Origin: an uncultured Lachnospiraceae bacterium | GTDB taxonomy: Bacteria; Bacillota; Clostridia; Lachnospirales; Lachnospiraceae | Direction: 5' to 3' | DNA: 64,000 nt | Assembly (NCBI GenBank): GCA_934317005.1 | Contig: CAKREB010000017.1 | Coordinates: forward strand, 5,867 to 69,866 | Part shown: one piece after another, positions 34,258 through 42,353 of the stretch | Layout of the letters: each line of letters starts with the position of its first letter | How positions within the stretch are numbered: the first letter of the stretch is position 1 | Notes under the pieces: generated by a model | Seen by the model: the letters and a program-made list of their open reading frames with translations, nothing else | Databases searched by the model: none | Told to the model about the DNA's origin: nothing | Position numbers and translations under genes: made by a program

Positions 34258-35397
34258 TAGAAAACCATAGAAAATGGCACTTATATTCGTGTGGGAGGTA
34301 CGTCCAGACAAGCATTTCCAGAAAAAATAAAAGAGCTTGAAATGGAAGGAGCCAGAGTTTCCTGGGATGAACTTACCTGTGTTGGATATTTGGTTACAGA
34401 AGAAGCAACAGAAAAGTTATGTGAGGATATTGAAAGATTTCGGGAAAAGGCTGGCATGGCAGGGCATTCGGTGAAGAAAGAGCAGTTGATTAATTGGAAA
34501 ATTTTGAAGCAGAGGGAAGGAAAGCTTTTGGCTACAAATGCCTATGCACTGTTGACGTCTGATTATTTTCCGTTTTCTAAAACACAATGTGCGGTTTTTA
34601 AAGGAACAGACCGGGCAGTATTTTTAGATAAAAGAGAGTTTACCGGACCGATTTACTTGCAGATTGAAGAAGCTGTGGAGTTTGTATTGAGAAATATAAG
34701 ACTTGGGGCAATTATTGATGGATTGGTGAGAAAAGAAAAATATGAGCTTCCACCAGAAGCAATCAGAGAAATGATCATCAATGCACATTGCCATCGCAAT
34801 CTGCTGGATGAATCCTGCATTCAAGTGGCGGTTTATGATGACAGACTGGAGGTGACATCTCCAGGAGGATTATATAATGGAGTGACTTATGAAGAAATCA
34901 TGAGTGGTCATTCCAAAATTAGAAATAAGGGAATTGCTAACATATTTGGTCAGATGGGACTTGTAGAGGCATGGGGAAGTGGGATAAAAAGGATTTTTAA
35001 TGCTGCAAGTGAATATGGACTTCCGACACCCAAAATTCAGGAATTTGATAATATGTTCCGGGTAGAACTGTATCGGGATTCTTTTTCTATGGCTTCAGAA
35101 GATTTTAATATCGGAGAAGTATCGGAAAAATATCGGAGAAGCATCGGAGAAACATCGGAGAAGCATCGGAGAAGCATCGGAGAAACATCGGAGAAAATAA
35201 AATTAAATGATACTCAGAAAAAGATAGTGGAATGGCTTTCAATAAACAATCAGTTATCTGCCTCTAAATTAGCTGAGAAAATTGGCATTAGTAGACGAAA
35301 TATTGAAATAAATCTTAGAAAATTAAAAGAGTATGGAATACTTATTCGTCATGGCTCGCCTAAAAATGGGTATTGGGAAGTTATAGAAAATAAGTGA
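34258..35397 (+). pseudogene. AlbA_2-type ATP-binding regulator, 5'-truncated
   Basis: The frame matches the COG2865 family (predicted transcriptional regulators with AlbA_2 and HATPase_c_4 domains): NGTYIRVGGTSRQA, EAIREMIINAHCHRN, DDRLEVTSPGGLYNGV and MGLVEAWGSGIKRI, then an 11-residue repeated linker and a winged helix (ISRRNIEINLRKLKEYGIL). The N-terminal AlbA_2 domain is absent: the reading frame is closed by a TAG just before 34258, and only GTG 34291 could start it. A 368-aa product is possible but would lack the domain that defines the family. Confidence 0.75.
35109..35196. repeat. 11-bp tandem repeat, eight units, in coding sequence
   Basis: Eight head-to-tail units of [CT]ATCGGAGAA[AG] (one variant unit has AAAAA). 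Because 11 is not a multiple of 3, three units encode one 11-residue repeat (SIGETSEKHRR), and loss or gain of one unit would shift the frame before the C-terminal winged helix. Confidence 0.9.
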
Positions 35398-35530
35398 TCA
35401 GATTGAAAATGGCAGAAGGAAAGAGAAAGAAGAAATTGGCTTGATTTCTGATACAGTATAAAAACAAAATATAAGAATGGAGATAGCATTGTGGAACTTG
35501 AAATGGACATAGAGGATTTATTAAATGAAA
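35398..35530. other. Gap before the IS element with a short gene start
   Basis: GGAGATAGCATT precedes a GTG at about 35491 opening a 15-codon acidic frame (MELEMDIEDLLNEKS) that ends at the left edge of the IS200-type element. It may be the start of a gene cut off by the insertion; too short to name. Confidence 0.35.
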
Positions 35531-36193
35531 AATCCTAATCCCCCAGCTATGCTGGGGAGAATGGAGTAAGCTGTAGCGTGTATGATATTAATAAAAAAAC
35601 TCCTATGATACAATGAGAAAGGTATCGCAAGCCAATCTCAAACATAGGAGGTGGTCCGTATGGACAATAAAAGTTTATCACACACAAGATGGAAATGCCA
35701 GTATCATATAGTTTTTATTCCGAAATATCGTAAGAAAGTACTATATGGAAAATTAAAAGAGGATGTAGAGATATCATCAGCATATTATGCAATTATAAAA
35801 ATGTAGAAATAATAGCAGGAGCGGTATGCGAAGATCATGTACATTTAAGTGTAGCAATTCCACCTAAAATAAGTATATCAGATTTTATGGGGTACTTAAA
35901 AGGAAAAAGTACGTTAATGATATACGATAGGCATCCAGAATTACAGAACAAATGGGACAAAGCATTCTGGGCAAGAGGCTATTATGTAGAAACAATTGGT
36001 AATATTACAGACGAAGCAGTTCAGAAATATATAAGAGAGCAAGCAGAAGAATCACGGAAAGAAGATTCAAGAGGTACCGCTTTCTAGCGGACCAGTAAGA
36101 GTGCTTGCGATACCGCCCTTTTGGGCGAGCAGTAACAATAGCCCTTTGGAGGGCTTAATATTAAACCACCAGTTGAACTGGTGGTTGCTAACT
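35531..36193 (+). mobile_element. IS200/IS605-family element, decayed
   Basis: Bounded by the short hairpins typical of this family: CCCCAGCTATGCTGGGG at the left and CCACCAGTTGAACTGGTGG at the right, with further hairpins (GCCCTTTGGAGGGC) near the right end. It contains only a tnpA-type gene and no tnpB. Beyond the right end the sequence continues with the tail of the island 3'-UTR module, so it inserted at a module junction. Confidence 0.8.
35660..36087 (+). pseudogene. tnpA: IS200-type transposase tnpA, frameshifted
   Basis: ATG 35660 behind AGGAGG starts an IS200 Y1-type transposase (TRWKCQYHIVFIPKYRKKV) that leaves frame near 35769 and continues in another frame with CEDHVHLSVAIPP, the catalytic HxH region, and IPPKISISDFMGYLKGKS. 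Restoring one A in GATGTAGAGATATC would rejoin them. The tyrosine region near the C-terminus is present, but the product cannot be made as it stands. Confidence 0.85.
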
Positions 36194-36266
36194 TAGGATG
36201 TTTTGAGAAATCCATGATTGTGCCAGTGGTTCAGAGTGGGCAGATAGGGAAAGGAATGGGATTATA

Positions 36267-37336
36267 ATGCATAGAACTAAAAAATATATAGCTATATTTA
36301 TACTATTTCTATTATTTTGGAATTATCAAAATAATAGTGCAAAGGCAGCGTCTGCTATAACAATTGATAAGCAGAATTTTCCAGATGTGGCAATCCGGAA
36401 AGCAGCAAAAAAGTATGATGTTAATAGGGATGGCAAGTTATCTGTGAGAGAAATAAAAGAAATTAAACAGATTAAACTTCATGTAAAGGGAGCGATTACT
36501 TCTTTTAAGGGATTACAGTATTTTACAAATTTACGTGCGCTCTATTACTATGGGGGCGGTATATTTGATGGCAAAAGTGTAGAGCAGGCTGGAAAAACAG
36601 AAACTTTAAAATTGTCTGGCTGTAAGAAATTGAGAATATTGTATTTACGGGGAAATATCAAAAAAATTTTTATAAAACATCCTAAATCAGTAAAAAAATA
36701 CAGATTTACAATAATGCCTGTACAACGTTAAATCTATCGGCATATACACAGGCGGAAACAATTTATGTTCAATCCAATAGCATAACAAAGTTAAAACTGC
36801 CGGAAAATTCTTCTGTAAGAGATTTAAGATTAGGATTGTTTACGATGAAGAAACTGCATCTAAAAGAGATGGACAAATTATGGAGAGTGGAGATTCGCGG
36901 CAATAATACCTTGAAAGTATCTATGGAAGAATTGGATAAGCTGGAGCGGGCACTTGTTAATGATATAGCTGTATTAAAGGTTAAAAATTGTGTGAGGTTA
37001 TGTAAATTACGTATATATGACATGCAAAAGGGAGATATTGTGCTAAACGGCTGTACAAATATAGATGCTGTAGAGGTCAGAGGAAGTACTCTGAAGAAAT
37101 TGAATTTGCAAAATTTAAAAAGACTTGTTTACTTAGATTTAGGAACAAGTACAAAAATACAAACGTTATACCTTAAGGGAACGGTATATGAAAAAGAGTA
37201 CTATGATAAAAAAATCAACGAGCAGACAAAAGGATTTTATACAACAGTACGTTTTCCTTATGCTGTAAAAGAACAAAAGTTATTTGCGATTATGAAATTA
37301 AAGGCAGAGAATATTGGAAAAATCGAATGGAATTAA
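36267..37336 (+). pseudogene. EF-hand / leucine-rich-repeat protein B2, frameshifted
   Basis: A close copy of the B1 gene at 16404, with signal peptide, DVNRDGKLSVREI loop and leucine-rich repeats. At about 36700 B1 has GTAAAAAAATTACAG but this copy has one T fewer. The frame then ends at 36731, and the remaining two-thirds lies in another frame to 37336. Everything else is colinear, so the mutation is recent. The upstream region is also shared with B1 from the module tail to the ATG. Confidence 0.85.
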
Positions 37337-37394
37337 AAGCTTCCTGTACATGTGTATATGATCGAACAGTCTTCACGCTGGATAGGGGGGAATA

Positions 37395-38150
37395 GTGTTA
37401 AAGAAAAATATTTTGCTTAAGAAGATTTTTTATGGATTATTAGTAGTTCTTATATTAGGACAAGCAAAAAAACATGTTTTTGCAGCAGTAATATTAATAA
37501 TTATTATATCGGTGGTTGCTTGTTGTACACATAGGCAAAGAAAGAGAAAGCTTATATTTTTTCTGATTCTTGCCGGAGGTTTTGCTGGTGGATATTTTCT
37601 GTGTGAAAATAAAGAATTTATTACGAAAATTGATAAATTAGTATTATATCCTGTTGAAACTACAAAAAAGTATAGCGATTATTATGAACAGCCTTTTGAT
37701 TCAAATAAATGCTATACCAGTCCGGGATTTAGTGAAGAAGAGTTATTTGGTAAAAATTGCAATGCGGTTGTTTATGGAAAAGTTATAGATTGTGTTAATT
37801 ATATTTTTAAAAAAGAAAATTACTATTCTTGTCATCTGATAAAAATTCAGGTGAAGAAAAGTATATTTGGCGAAGCAAAGAAAGGGGAAAAGATTTAGTT
37901 GTTTTGTCGATGGAAGTATGAGGGAAAATCTTATAAAAAGGGAGACTTGGGAATTTTTATTTGCGAGAAGCCAACATTAACTCTTGAATTACAGGAAACA
38001 GGAGAAGAGATAACAGCGATAGGGAGTATGCATCGTACTAGGTTATTTCATTATGCTTTAACAAATGAGTGGGAGGGATTGGACAGATTAAATAACAAAG
38101 AAGAGGTATTGGATTATTGGAAGAAGAATGGATGGATTATGGAGGAATAA
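37395..38150 (+). pseudogene. Membrane protein related to the 741-aa gene, interrupted by amber codon
   Basis: GTG 37395 behind GGGGGG encodes a signal-like segment similar to that of the 741-aa protein (LGQAKKHVFAA) joined almost at once to membrane helices, then an extracellular domain. After GEAKKGEKI an in-frame TAG (37896-37898) is followed by 83 more codons in the same frame (KYEGKSYKKGDLGIFICEKP). Read through, it would be one protein of about 250 aa; as written it stops at 167. The domain is not recognised. Confidence 0.65.
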
Positions 38151-38213
38151 AAATAATATATGTTTTACTGATTTAGCGTATACAAGTGTAAAAGCTGCAT
38201 CAATTTGTTGCCC

Positions 38214-38276
38214 GCTTTCGTTATAATATGATACAAGGATCAAAAACAGCTTTTGAACCCAATATCATAATATGTA
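38214..38276. repeat. Dispersed hairpin repeat, copy D (minimal)
   Basis: TATAATATGATACAAGGATC and its partner ACCCAATATCATAATAT enclose TCAAAA ACAGC TTTTGA. This is the shortest member of the repeat family and shows its core: outer TATTATGAT arms and an inner TCAAAA/TTTTGA stem. Confidence 0.7.
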
Positions 38277-38369
38277 AATCCATATAAGACACTATGAAAA
38301 CGGTTTCTTTGCCATAAAAGAGATGGCAGGAAACAGGAGCGATTACATTGGCGAAGGAGGAAAAACGAT

Positions 38370-38852
38370 ATGAAAACAAATATAAAGTATAGCGGAAAGA
38401 ATTATGCAGCTGTTTTTATAGTATGTATGAGTGTTGTCCTTGGCTTTTCCGGATGCGCAGAAAAGGCAGATAAGCAACCATCCGGAAAAGCTGGATTGGT
38501 GACAATGAGTGTTGCTCTGACGGAAGACGATAGAACAACTTTAAATTGTACTGTTTTTAACAAAACCTCAAAAGATATTGTGATTGGTGAGGCGTATTTT
38601 CTGCAGGTTCTAAAAGACAAAGCTTTTGTAGATGTGTCAACATTACCTGATGCCGGTGCATTTGATCTGCAAAGTATAAATATCTTATCAGGGAATGACT
38701 ACAGTTACAGAGCTTATATAGAGGATAATTATGGAAAGCTGGAGAGTGGTCATTACAGAATCGTTCAAGAGTATACAAATAAGGAGAAGGGCAGTACGGG
38801 GAAAGAAAGTAAAAGCAAGGAAACTGTTTCGGCAGAGTTTGATTTACCCTGA
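38370..38852 (+). CDS. Lipoprotein with bacterial Ig-like (Big_14-type) domain
   Basis: A 160-aa protein: lipoprotein signal with lipobox GFSGC (Cys29), then one beta-sandwich domain with the pattern VALTEDDRTTLNCTVFNKT, GEAYFLQVLKDKAF and SGHYRIVQEYTN, matching the Ig-like domain found in many Firmicutes lipoproteins, and a Lys/Ser-rich end. AAGGAGG lies just upstream of the ATG. It is the last gene before the ilv operon and is probably monocistronic; the ligand is unknown. Confidence 0.75.
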   Translation: MKTNIKYSGKNYAAVFIVCMSVVLGFSGCAEKADKQPSGKAGLVTMSVALTEDDRTTLNCTVFNKTSKDIVIGEAYFLQVLKDKAFVDVSTLPDAGAFDLQSINILSGNDYSYRAYIEDNYGKLESGHYRIVQEYTNKEKGSTGKESKSKETVSAEFDLP

Positions 38853-38940
38853 TTGTCGATATTGGAAATGCATAAAAATCATATTAGATAAAAATTATAG
38901 ATACTTATAGGATTTATTTTGTGGTGACATGCGGAATGCA

Positions 38941-38969
38941 TTGACATATTTTTGGAAATCTGCTATAGT
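38941..38969 (+). promoter_or_regulatory. Promoter of the ilv T-box operon
   Basis: TTGACA (38941-38946), 17 bp, TATAGT (38964-38969), just upstream of the T-box leader. Confidence 0.85.
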
Positions 38970-38984
38970 GCATCTTAAGCAAAA

Positions 38985-39275
38985 AAATAAATGCTATGAC
39001 GAGGAGGAGTACATATTTTCTGAATCGCAAGAGAGAAGATGGATGGTGAAAATCTTTGTTTCAGTGATATGGAAGTAGCCTTTGAGCAGTGGACCGAACA
39101 GGGAATCCTAAGTAGACTTCAACGGTTGTTCCGCCGTTATCTGGAAAACAATATAAATAACAGTAGTTATCGTATTGTATGAGAGCAAAGAGGAAACTCT
39201 TTGAATTTAGGTGGTAACACGGATGAACATTCGCCCTAAGTCAGCACATGTTGACTTAGGGCTTTACTTTTGGAA
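38985..39275 (+). promoter_or_regulatory. T-box leader controlling ilvB
   Basis: A T-box riboswitch: stem I region with AGAGAG and GGATGGTGAAAATC, the 3' side of the specifier loop near AGTGATATGGAAGTAGCC, the conserved T-box TTTAGGTGGTAACACGG (about 39205-39222), and a terminator CCTAAGTCAGCACATGTTGA pairing back on itself before a T-rich tract. Uncharged tRNA binding would form the antiterminator. The specifier codon could be ATA (39067-39069, isoleucine), which fits ilvB, but the loop alignment is not certain. Confidence 0.9.
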
Positions 39276-39402
39276 ATTTCCGGAAAATTCAGGAAATTTT
39301 CGGAACAGGAAACTGTTCATACAGTGGTAGTGTACCAACAGAAAATGGATTTTTGGGGACTCGATACGATACACAGATACGTGAGGAAATGGAGGATTAT
39401 AG

Positions 39403-41121
39403 ATGAAAGGAACAGAGATTATAGTAAAGGCGCTGAGAGAAGAAGGGGTAGATACGATTTTTGGTTATCCGGGTGGACAGGCTGTTGATATTTTTGATGC
39501 ATTGTATGATGCAGATGATATTGAGGTTGTTCTGCCACGTCATGAGCAGGCGCTGATCCATGCAGCAGACGGTTATGCGCGTTCAACAGGAAAAGTAGGT
39601 GTCTGCCTTGTTACAAGTGGGCCGGGTGCTACTAACCTTGTAACAGGCATTGCTACGGCAAACTATGACAGCGTTCCGTTGGTCTGTATCACAGGTCAGG
39701 TGCCGCTTGGTCTGATGGGCAATGATGCTTTTCAGGAGGTAGACATTGTTGGTATTACGAACAGTATTTGTAAATATGCTGTGACAGTGCGGACAAGAGA
39801 GGAACTGCCAAGAATCTTAAAGGAAGCCTTTTACATAGCCAGAACAGGCAGACCGGGTCCGGTGGTTGTAGATATTCCAAAGGACATCCAGCAGGCAGTG
39901 GGAAGCGACGAGTATCCTACAGAAGTAAATATTCGTGGTTACAAGCCAAATGACAGTGTTCATGTCGGTCAGATCAAGAAAGCAGTTGGCATGTTGAAAA
40001 AGGCAAAGAAGCCTTTGTTCTTAGTAGGTGGCGGTGTAAATATCTCAGATGCCAATGCACAGATGAAAAAGCTTGCGGAGGTAACAGGTGCACCGGTTAT
40101 TACAACGATTATGGGAAAGGGTGCGATTCCTTCCTCTCATGAGCTGTATCTGGGAAATATTGGTATTCACGGAAGCTATGCGGCTAATCATGCAGTATCC
40201 GAGTGTGATGTCCTGTTTTCAATCGGAACACGTTTTAATGATCGTATTACAGGAAAGATTAGTGAGTTTGCAAAGAATGCAAAGATTATTCACATTGATA
40301 TTGATTCGGCATCTATTTCGAAAAATATCGTGGTTGATATTCCGATTGTTGCAGATGCTAAGATGGCGATTGAGAAGTTATTGGAGTATGTTTCACCGCT
40401 TAAGATTGATAAGTGGGTGGAACAGGTTCTGGAATGGAAGAAGCAGTATCCGATCAACATGGATCGTTATGAAGGTCTGACACCGGAAAAGATTATTAAA
40501 TATATCAATGAGAATTTTGACCGTCCTATTGTTACGACAGATGTAGGACAAAATCAGCTTTGGGCAACGCAGTATATCGAGTTGGAAAGCAACAGACAGT
40601 TCCTGACTTCCGGTGGCCTTGGCACAATGGGATATGGCTTCCCTGCTGCAATCGGTGCGAAGATAGGTAATCCTGACCGACCGGTCATTGCGATTTCCGG
40701 TGATGGCGGTATGCAGATGAATATTCAGGAACTTGCGACAGCAGTAGCATTGGAGCTTCCTCTGATTCTGATTGTTTTAAACAATGGCTATCTGGGCAAT
40801 GTACGTCAGTGGCAGGAACTTTTCTATCACAAGCGTTACTCCAGCACCTGCTTAAGATATCGTAAGAGCTGCGAGAGGAATTGTGCCAATAAGGATAAGT
40901 GCTGTCCGAAATATACACCAGACTTTGTGAAGCTGGCAGAGAGCTATGATGCATATGGCATTCGTATTATGAATGAGGAAGAGATTCCAAAGGCATTTGA
41001 ATATGCATTGCAGCATAAGGATGCACCAACGATCATTGAGTGTGTGATTGAAAGGGAGGCAGATGTATTCCCGATGGTTCCAACGGGTAAGACATTAGCA
41101 GATATGATCATGGATTGTTAA
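39403..41121 (+). CDS. ilvB: Acetolactate synthase, large subunit
   Basis: A ThDP enzyme of 572 aa joining two pyruvates, or pyruvate and 2-oxobutyrate, in the first step of branched-chain amino-acid synthesis. It has GYPGGQAVDIFDAL with the catalytic Glu in PRHEQALIHAADGYAR, the FAD-domain region, and the ThDP motif GDGGMQMNIQEL...NNGYLG. An unusual Cys-rich stretch (Cys483, 490, 494, 500, 501) sits where the family has a short loop before PDFVKLAESY. GGAGG precedes the ATG. Regulated by the upstream T-box; the small subunit follows. Confidence 0.95.
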   Translation: MKGTEIIVKALREEGVDTIFGYPGGQAVDIFDALYDADDIEVVLPRHEQALIHAADGYARSTGKVGVCLVTSGPGATNLVTGIATANYDSVPLVCITGQVPLGLMGNDAFQEVDIVGITNSICKYAVTVRTREELPRILKEAFYIARTGRPGPVVVDIPKDIQQAVGSDEYPTEVNIRGYKPNDSVHVGQIKKAVGMLKKAKKPLFLVGGGVNISDANAQMKKLAEVTGAPVITTIMGKGAIPSSHELYLGNIGIHGSYAANHAVSECDVLFSIGTRFNDRITGKISEFAKNAKIIHIDIDSASISKNIVVDIPIVADAKMAIEKLLEYVSPLKIDKWVEQVLEWKKQYPINMDRYEGLTPEKIIKYINENFDRPIVTTDVGQNQLWATQYIELESNRQFLTSGGLGTMGYGFPAAIGAKIGNPDRPVIAISGDGGMQMNIQELATAVALELPLILIVLNNGYLGNVRQWQELFYHKRYSSTCLRYRKSCERNCANKDKCCPKYTPDFVKLAESYDAYGIRIMNEEEIPKAFEYALQHKDAPTIIECVIEREADVFPMVPTGKTLADMIMDC

Positions 41122-41145
41122 CAGAGAATAGGTTAGGTAGTATAT

Positions 41146-41180
41146 AGATCGTGGGTTTTGTGCCTGGCGCACGCGGCACA
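41146..41180 (+). other. Hairpin between ilvB and ilvN
   Basis: TTGTGCC and GGCACAA pair around a GC-rich loop just before the leader motif of ilvN. It may tune the ratio of the two subunits; it has no T-run. Confidence 0.45.
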
Positions 41181-41201
41181 AGCCTACAGTGCGTGAAGGC
41201 T

Positions 41202-41217
41202 GTGCGCAGAAATGAGG
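41202..41217 (+). promoter_or_regulatory. Conserved leader motif, copy 2
   Basis: GTGCGCAGAAATGAGG, 6 bp before the ilvN ATG; identical in core to the motif in front of four other genes. Confidence 0.65.
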
Positions 41218-41223
41218 TTTAAC

Positions 41224-41730
41224 ATGGACGTTAAGAAAAGATATATATCACTTTATGTAGAAAATAGAATTGGTGTTTTGGCAAAAATTTCAGGTCTGCT
41301 GGCAGGAAAGTCCTACAATTTGGACACACTGACCGTTGGAGAAACAGAGGACCCGACCGTTTCCAGAATGACGATTGGACTGACGATTGATGATGTGACA
41401 TTTGAACAGGTAAAGAAGCAGTTAAACCGCTGTGTTGTTGTGATTAAGGTTATGGACTTTTCAGAGATTCCTATTCACAAAAAAGAGTTATTGTTTATCA
41501 AGGTTTCCAGCTGTACCGAAAAGGATAAAGCAGAAATCTTTCGTATCGCACAGGCATTTTCACTGGAGGTCATTGACTATGACAGACATCATGTTATGGT
41601 ACAGTGTGTTAAGACAGAGAGCGCAAACAATGATATGATCGCATTGTTTAACGATATTTTTGTCAACCGGATTGAAGTGGTTCGCGGCGGAAGTGTAGCA
41701 ATCGAAGCGATTTCAACAAAGGACAGATAA
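41224..41730 (+). CDS. ilvN: Acetolactate synthase, small (regulatory) subunit
   Basis: A 168-aa protein with the N-terminal ACT domain pattern RYISLYVENRIGVLAKISGL and the family C-terminal domain (RHHVMVQCVKTES, NRIEVVRGGSVAIE). It binds valine and stimulates or feedback-inhibits the large subunit. ATG 41224 is set by the leader motif; an in-frame ATG at 41212 falls inside that motif. It lies about 100 bp after ilvB, under the same T-box. Confidence 0.92.
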   Translation: MDVKKRYISLYVENRIGVLAKISGLLAGKSYNLDTLTVGETEDPTVSRMTIGLTIDDVTFEQVKKQLNRCVVVIKVMDFSEIPIHKKELLFIKVSSCTEKDKAEIFRIAQAFSLEVIDYDRHHVMVQCVKTESANNDMIALFNDIFVNRIEVVRGGSVAIEAISTKDR

Positions 41731-41733
41731 TCA

Positions 41734-42294
41734 ATGAGTTGGAATAATCCATATTTAATACCACTATATGAAGCACTTTTTGTGCCGGCGGTGATTTTTC
41801 TGATTGGACTTGTGGTAGAGTTTGCAGGCAATGTGCTGACAAGTTTGCTTGCTATGTTTTTGGGAGGCAGGGCAGCGTTTTTTATCCGAAACCGTCTGAC
41901 CTTTGTTGGCACTGTCCATCATGAGCTGGCACATGCGCTTTTTGCACTGATTTCGGGAGCGAAGGTTACAAAGGTAGAGCTGTTTCATGTGAGAGGGCAG
42001 CAGCTTGGCTGCGTAGAGTTTTATCCGCGTGGCAATGCATTTACTAAGGCAATCCAGATGACACTGGCAAGCATTGCGCCGGTTGTATGTGGTGGTGTCA
42101 GTCTTTGCGTACTTACATGGGTGTGGCGTTACCGGTGTATCAGCCTATGGCAGTATGTGGTGACAGGGTATCTGATCGTGAGTATTCTGCTTCATATGAA
42201 TATGAGTACACAGGATGTTAAAAATGCATGGAAGGGTATGCCACTTACCATTTTCATCTGTTATCTTATTTTCCTGATTTTACAATTCAACTAA
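41734..42294 (+). CDS. M50-like membrane metalloprotease-family protein
   Basis: A 186-aa protein with four hydrophobic segments and a zinc motif HHELAHALFALISGAKV, followed by VELFHVRGQQLGCVEF, the pattern of small M50-like integral membrane metalloenzymes. A second metal-ligand motif is not obvious, so activity is uncertain. It starts 3 bp after the ilvN stop and is presumably co-transcribed. The link to amino-acid synthesis is probably only positional. A terminator follows. Confidence 0.7.
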   Translation: MSWNNPYLIPLYEALFVPAVIFLIGLVVEFAGNVLTSLLAMFLGGRAAFFIRNRLTFVGTVHHELAHALFALISGAKVTKVELFHVRGQQLGCVEFYPRGNAFTKAIQMTLASIAPVVCGGVSLCVLTWVWRYRCISLWQYVVTGYLIVSILLHMNMSTQDVKNAWKGMPLTIFICYLIFLILQFN

Positions 42295-42328
42295 AAAGAC
42301 AGCCTGATTTGGGGCTGTCTTTTTGGTT
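42291..42328 (+). terminator. Intrinsic terminator of the ilv operon
   Basis: AAAAAGACAGCC pairs with GGCTGTCTTTTT around an 8-nt loop; the T-run is present on both strands, so it can also end the convergent methyltransferase gene. Confidence 0.88.
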
Positions 42329-42353
42329 TTATAGGAAATTATTCAAAACATGA

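Noticed and set aside
35109..35196. Direct repeats as a small CRISPR array
   Set aside because: Units are contiguous 11-mers without spacers and lie in frame within a gene; no cas genes are present.
37896..37898. In-frame TAG as a pyrrolysine codon
   Set aside because: No pyl genes or insertion signal are seen, and other genes in the island are also broken; nonsense mutation is simpler.
8334..38150. The island as an integrative conjugative element or prophage
   Set aside because: No integrase, relaxase, conjugation or phage structural genes and no flanking att-like repeats at the tRNA; the only mobility gene is a broken IS200 tnpA.
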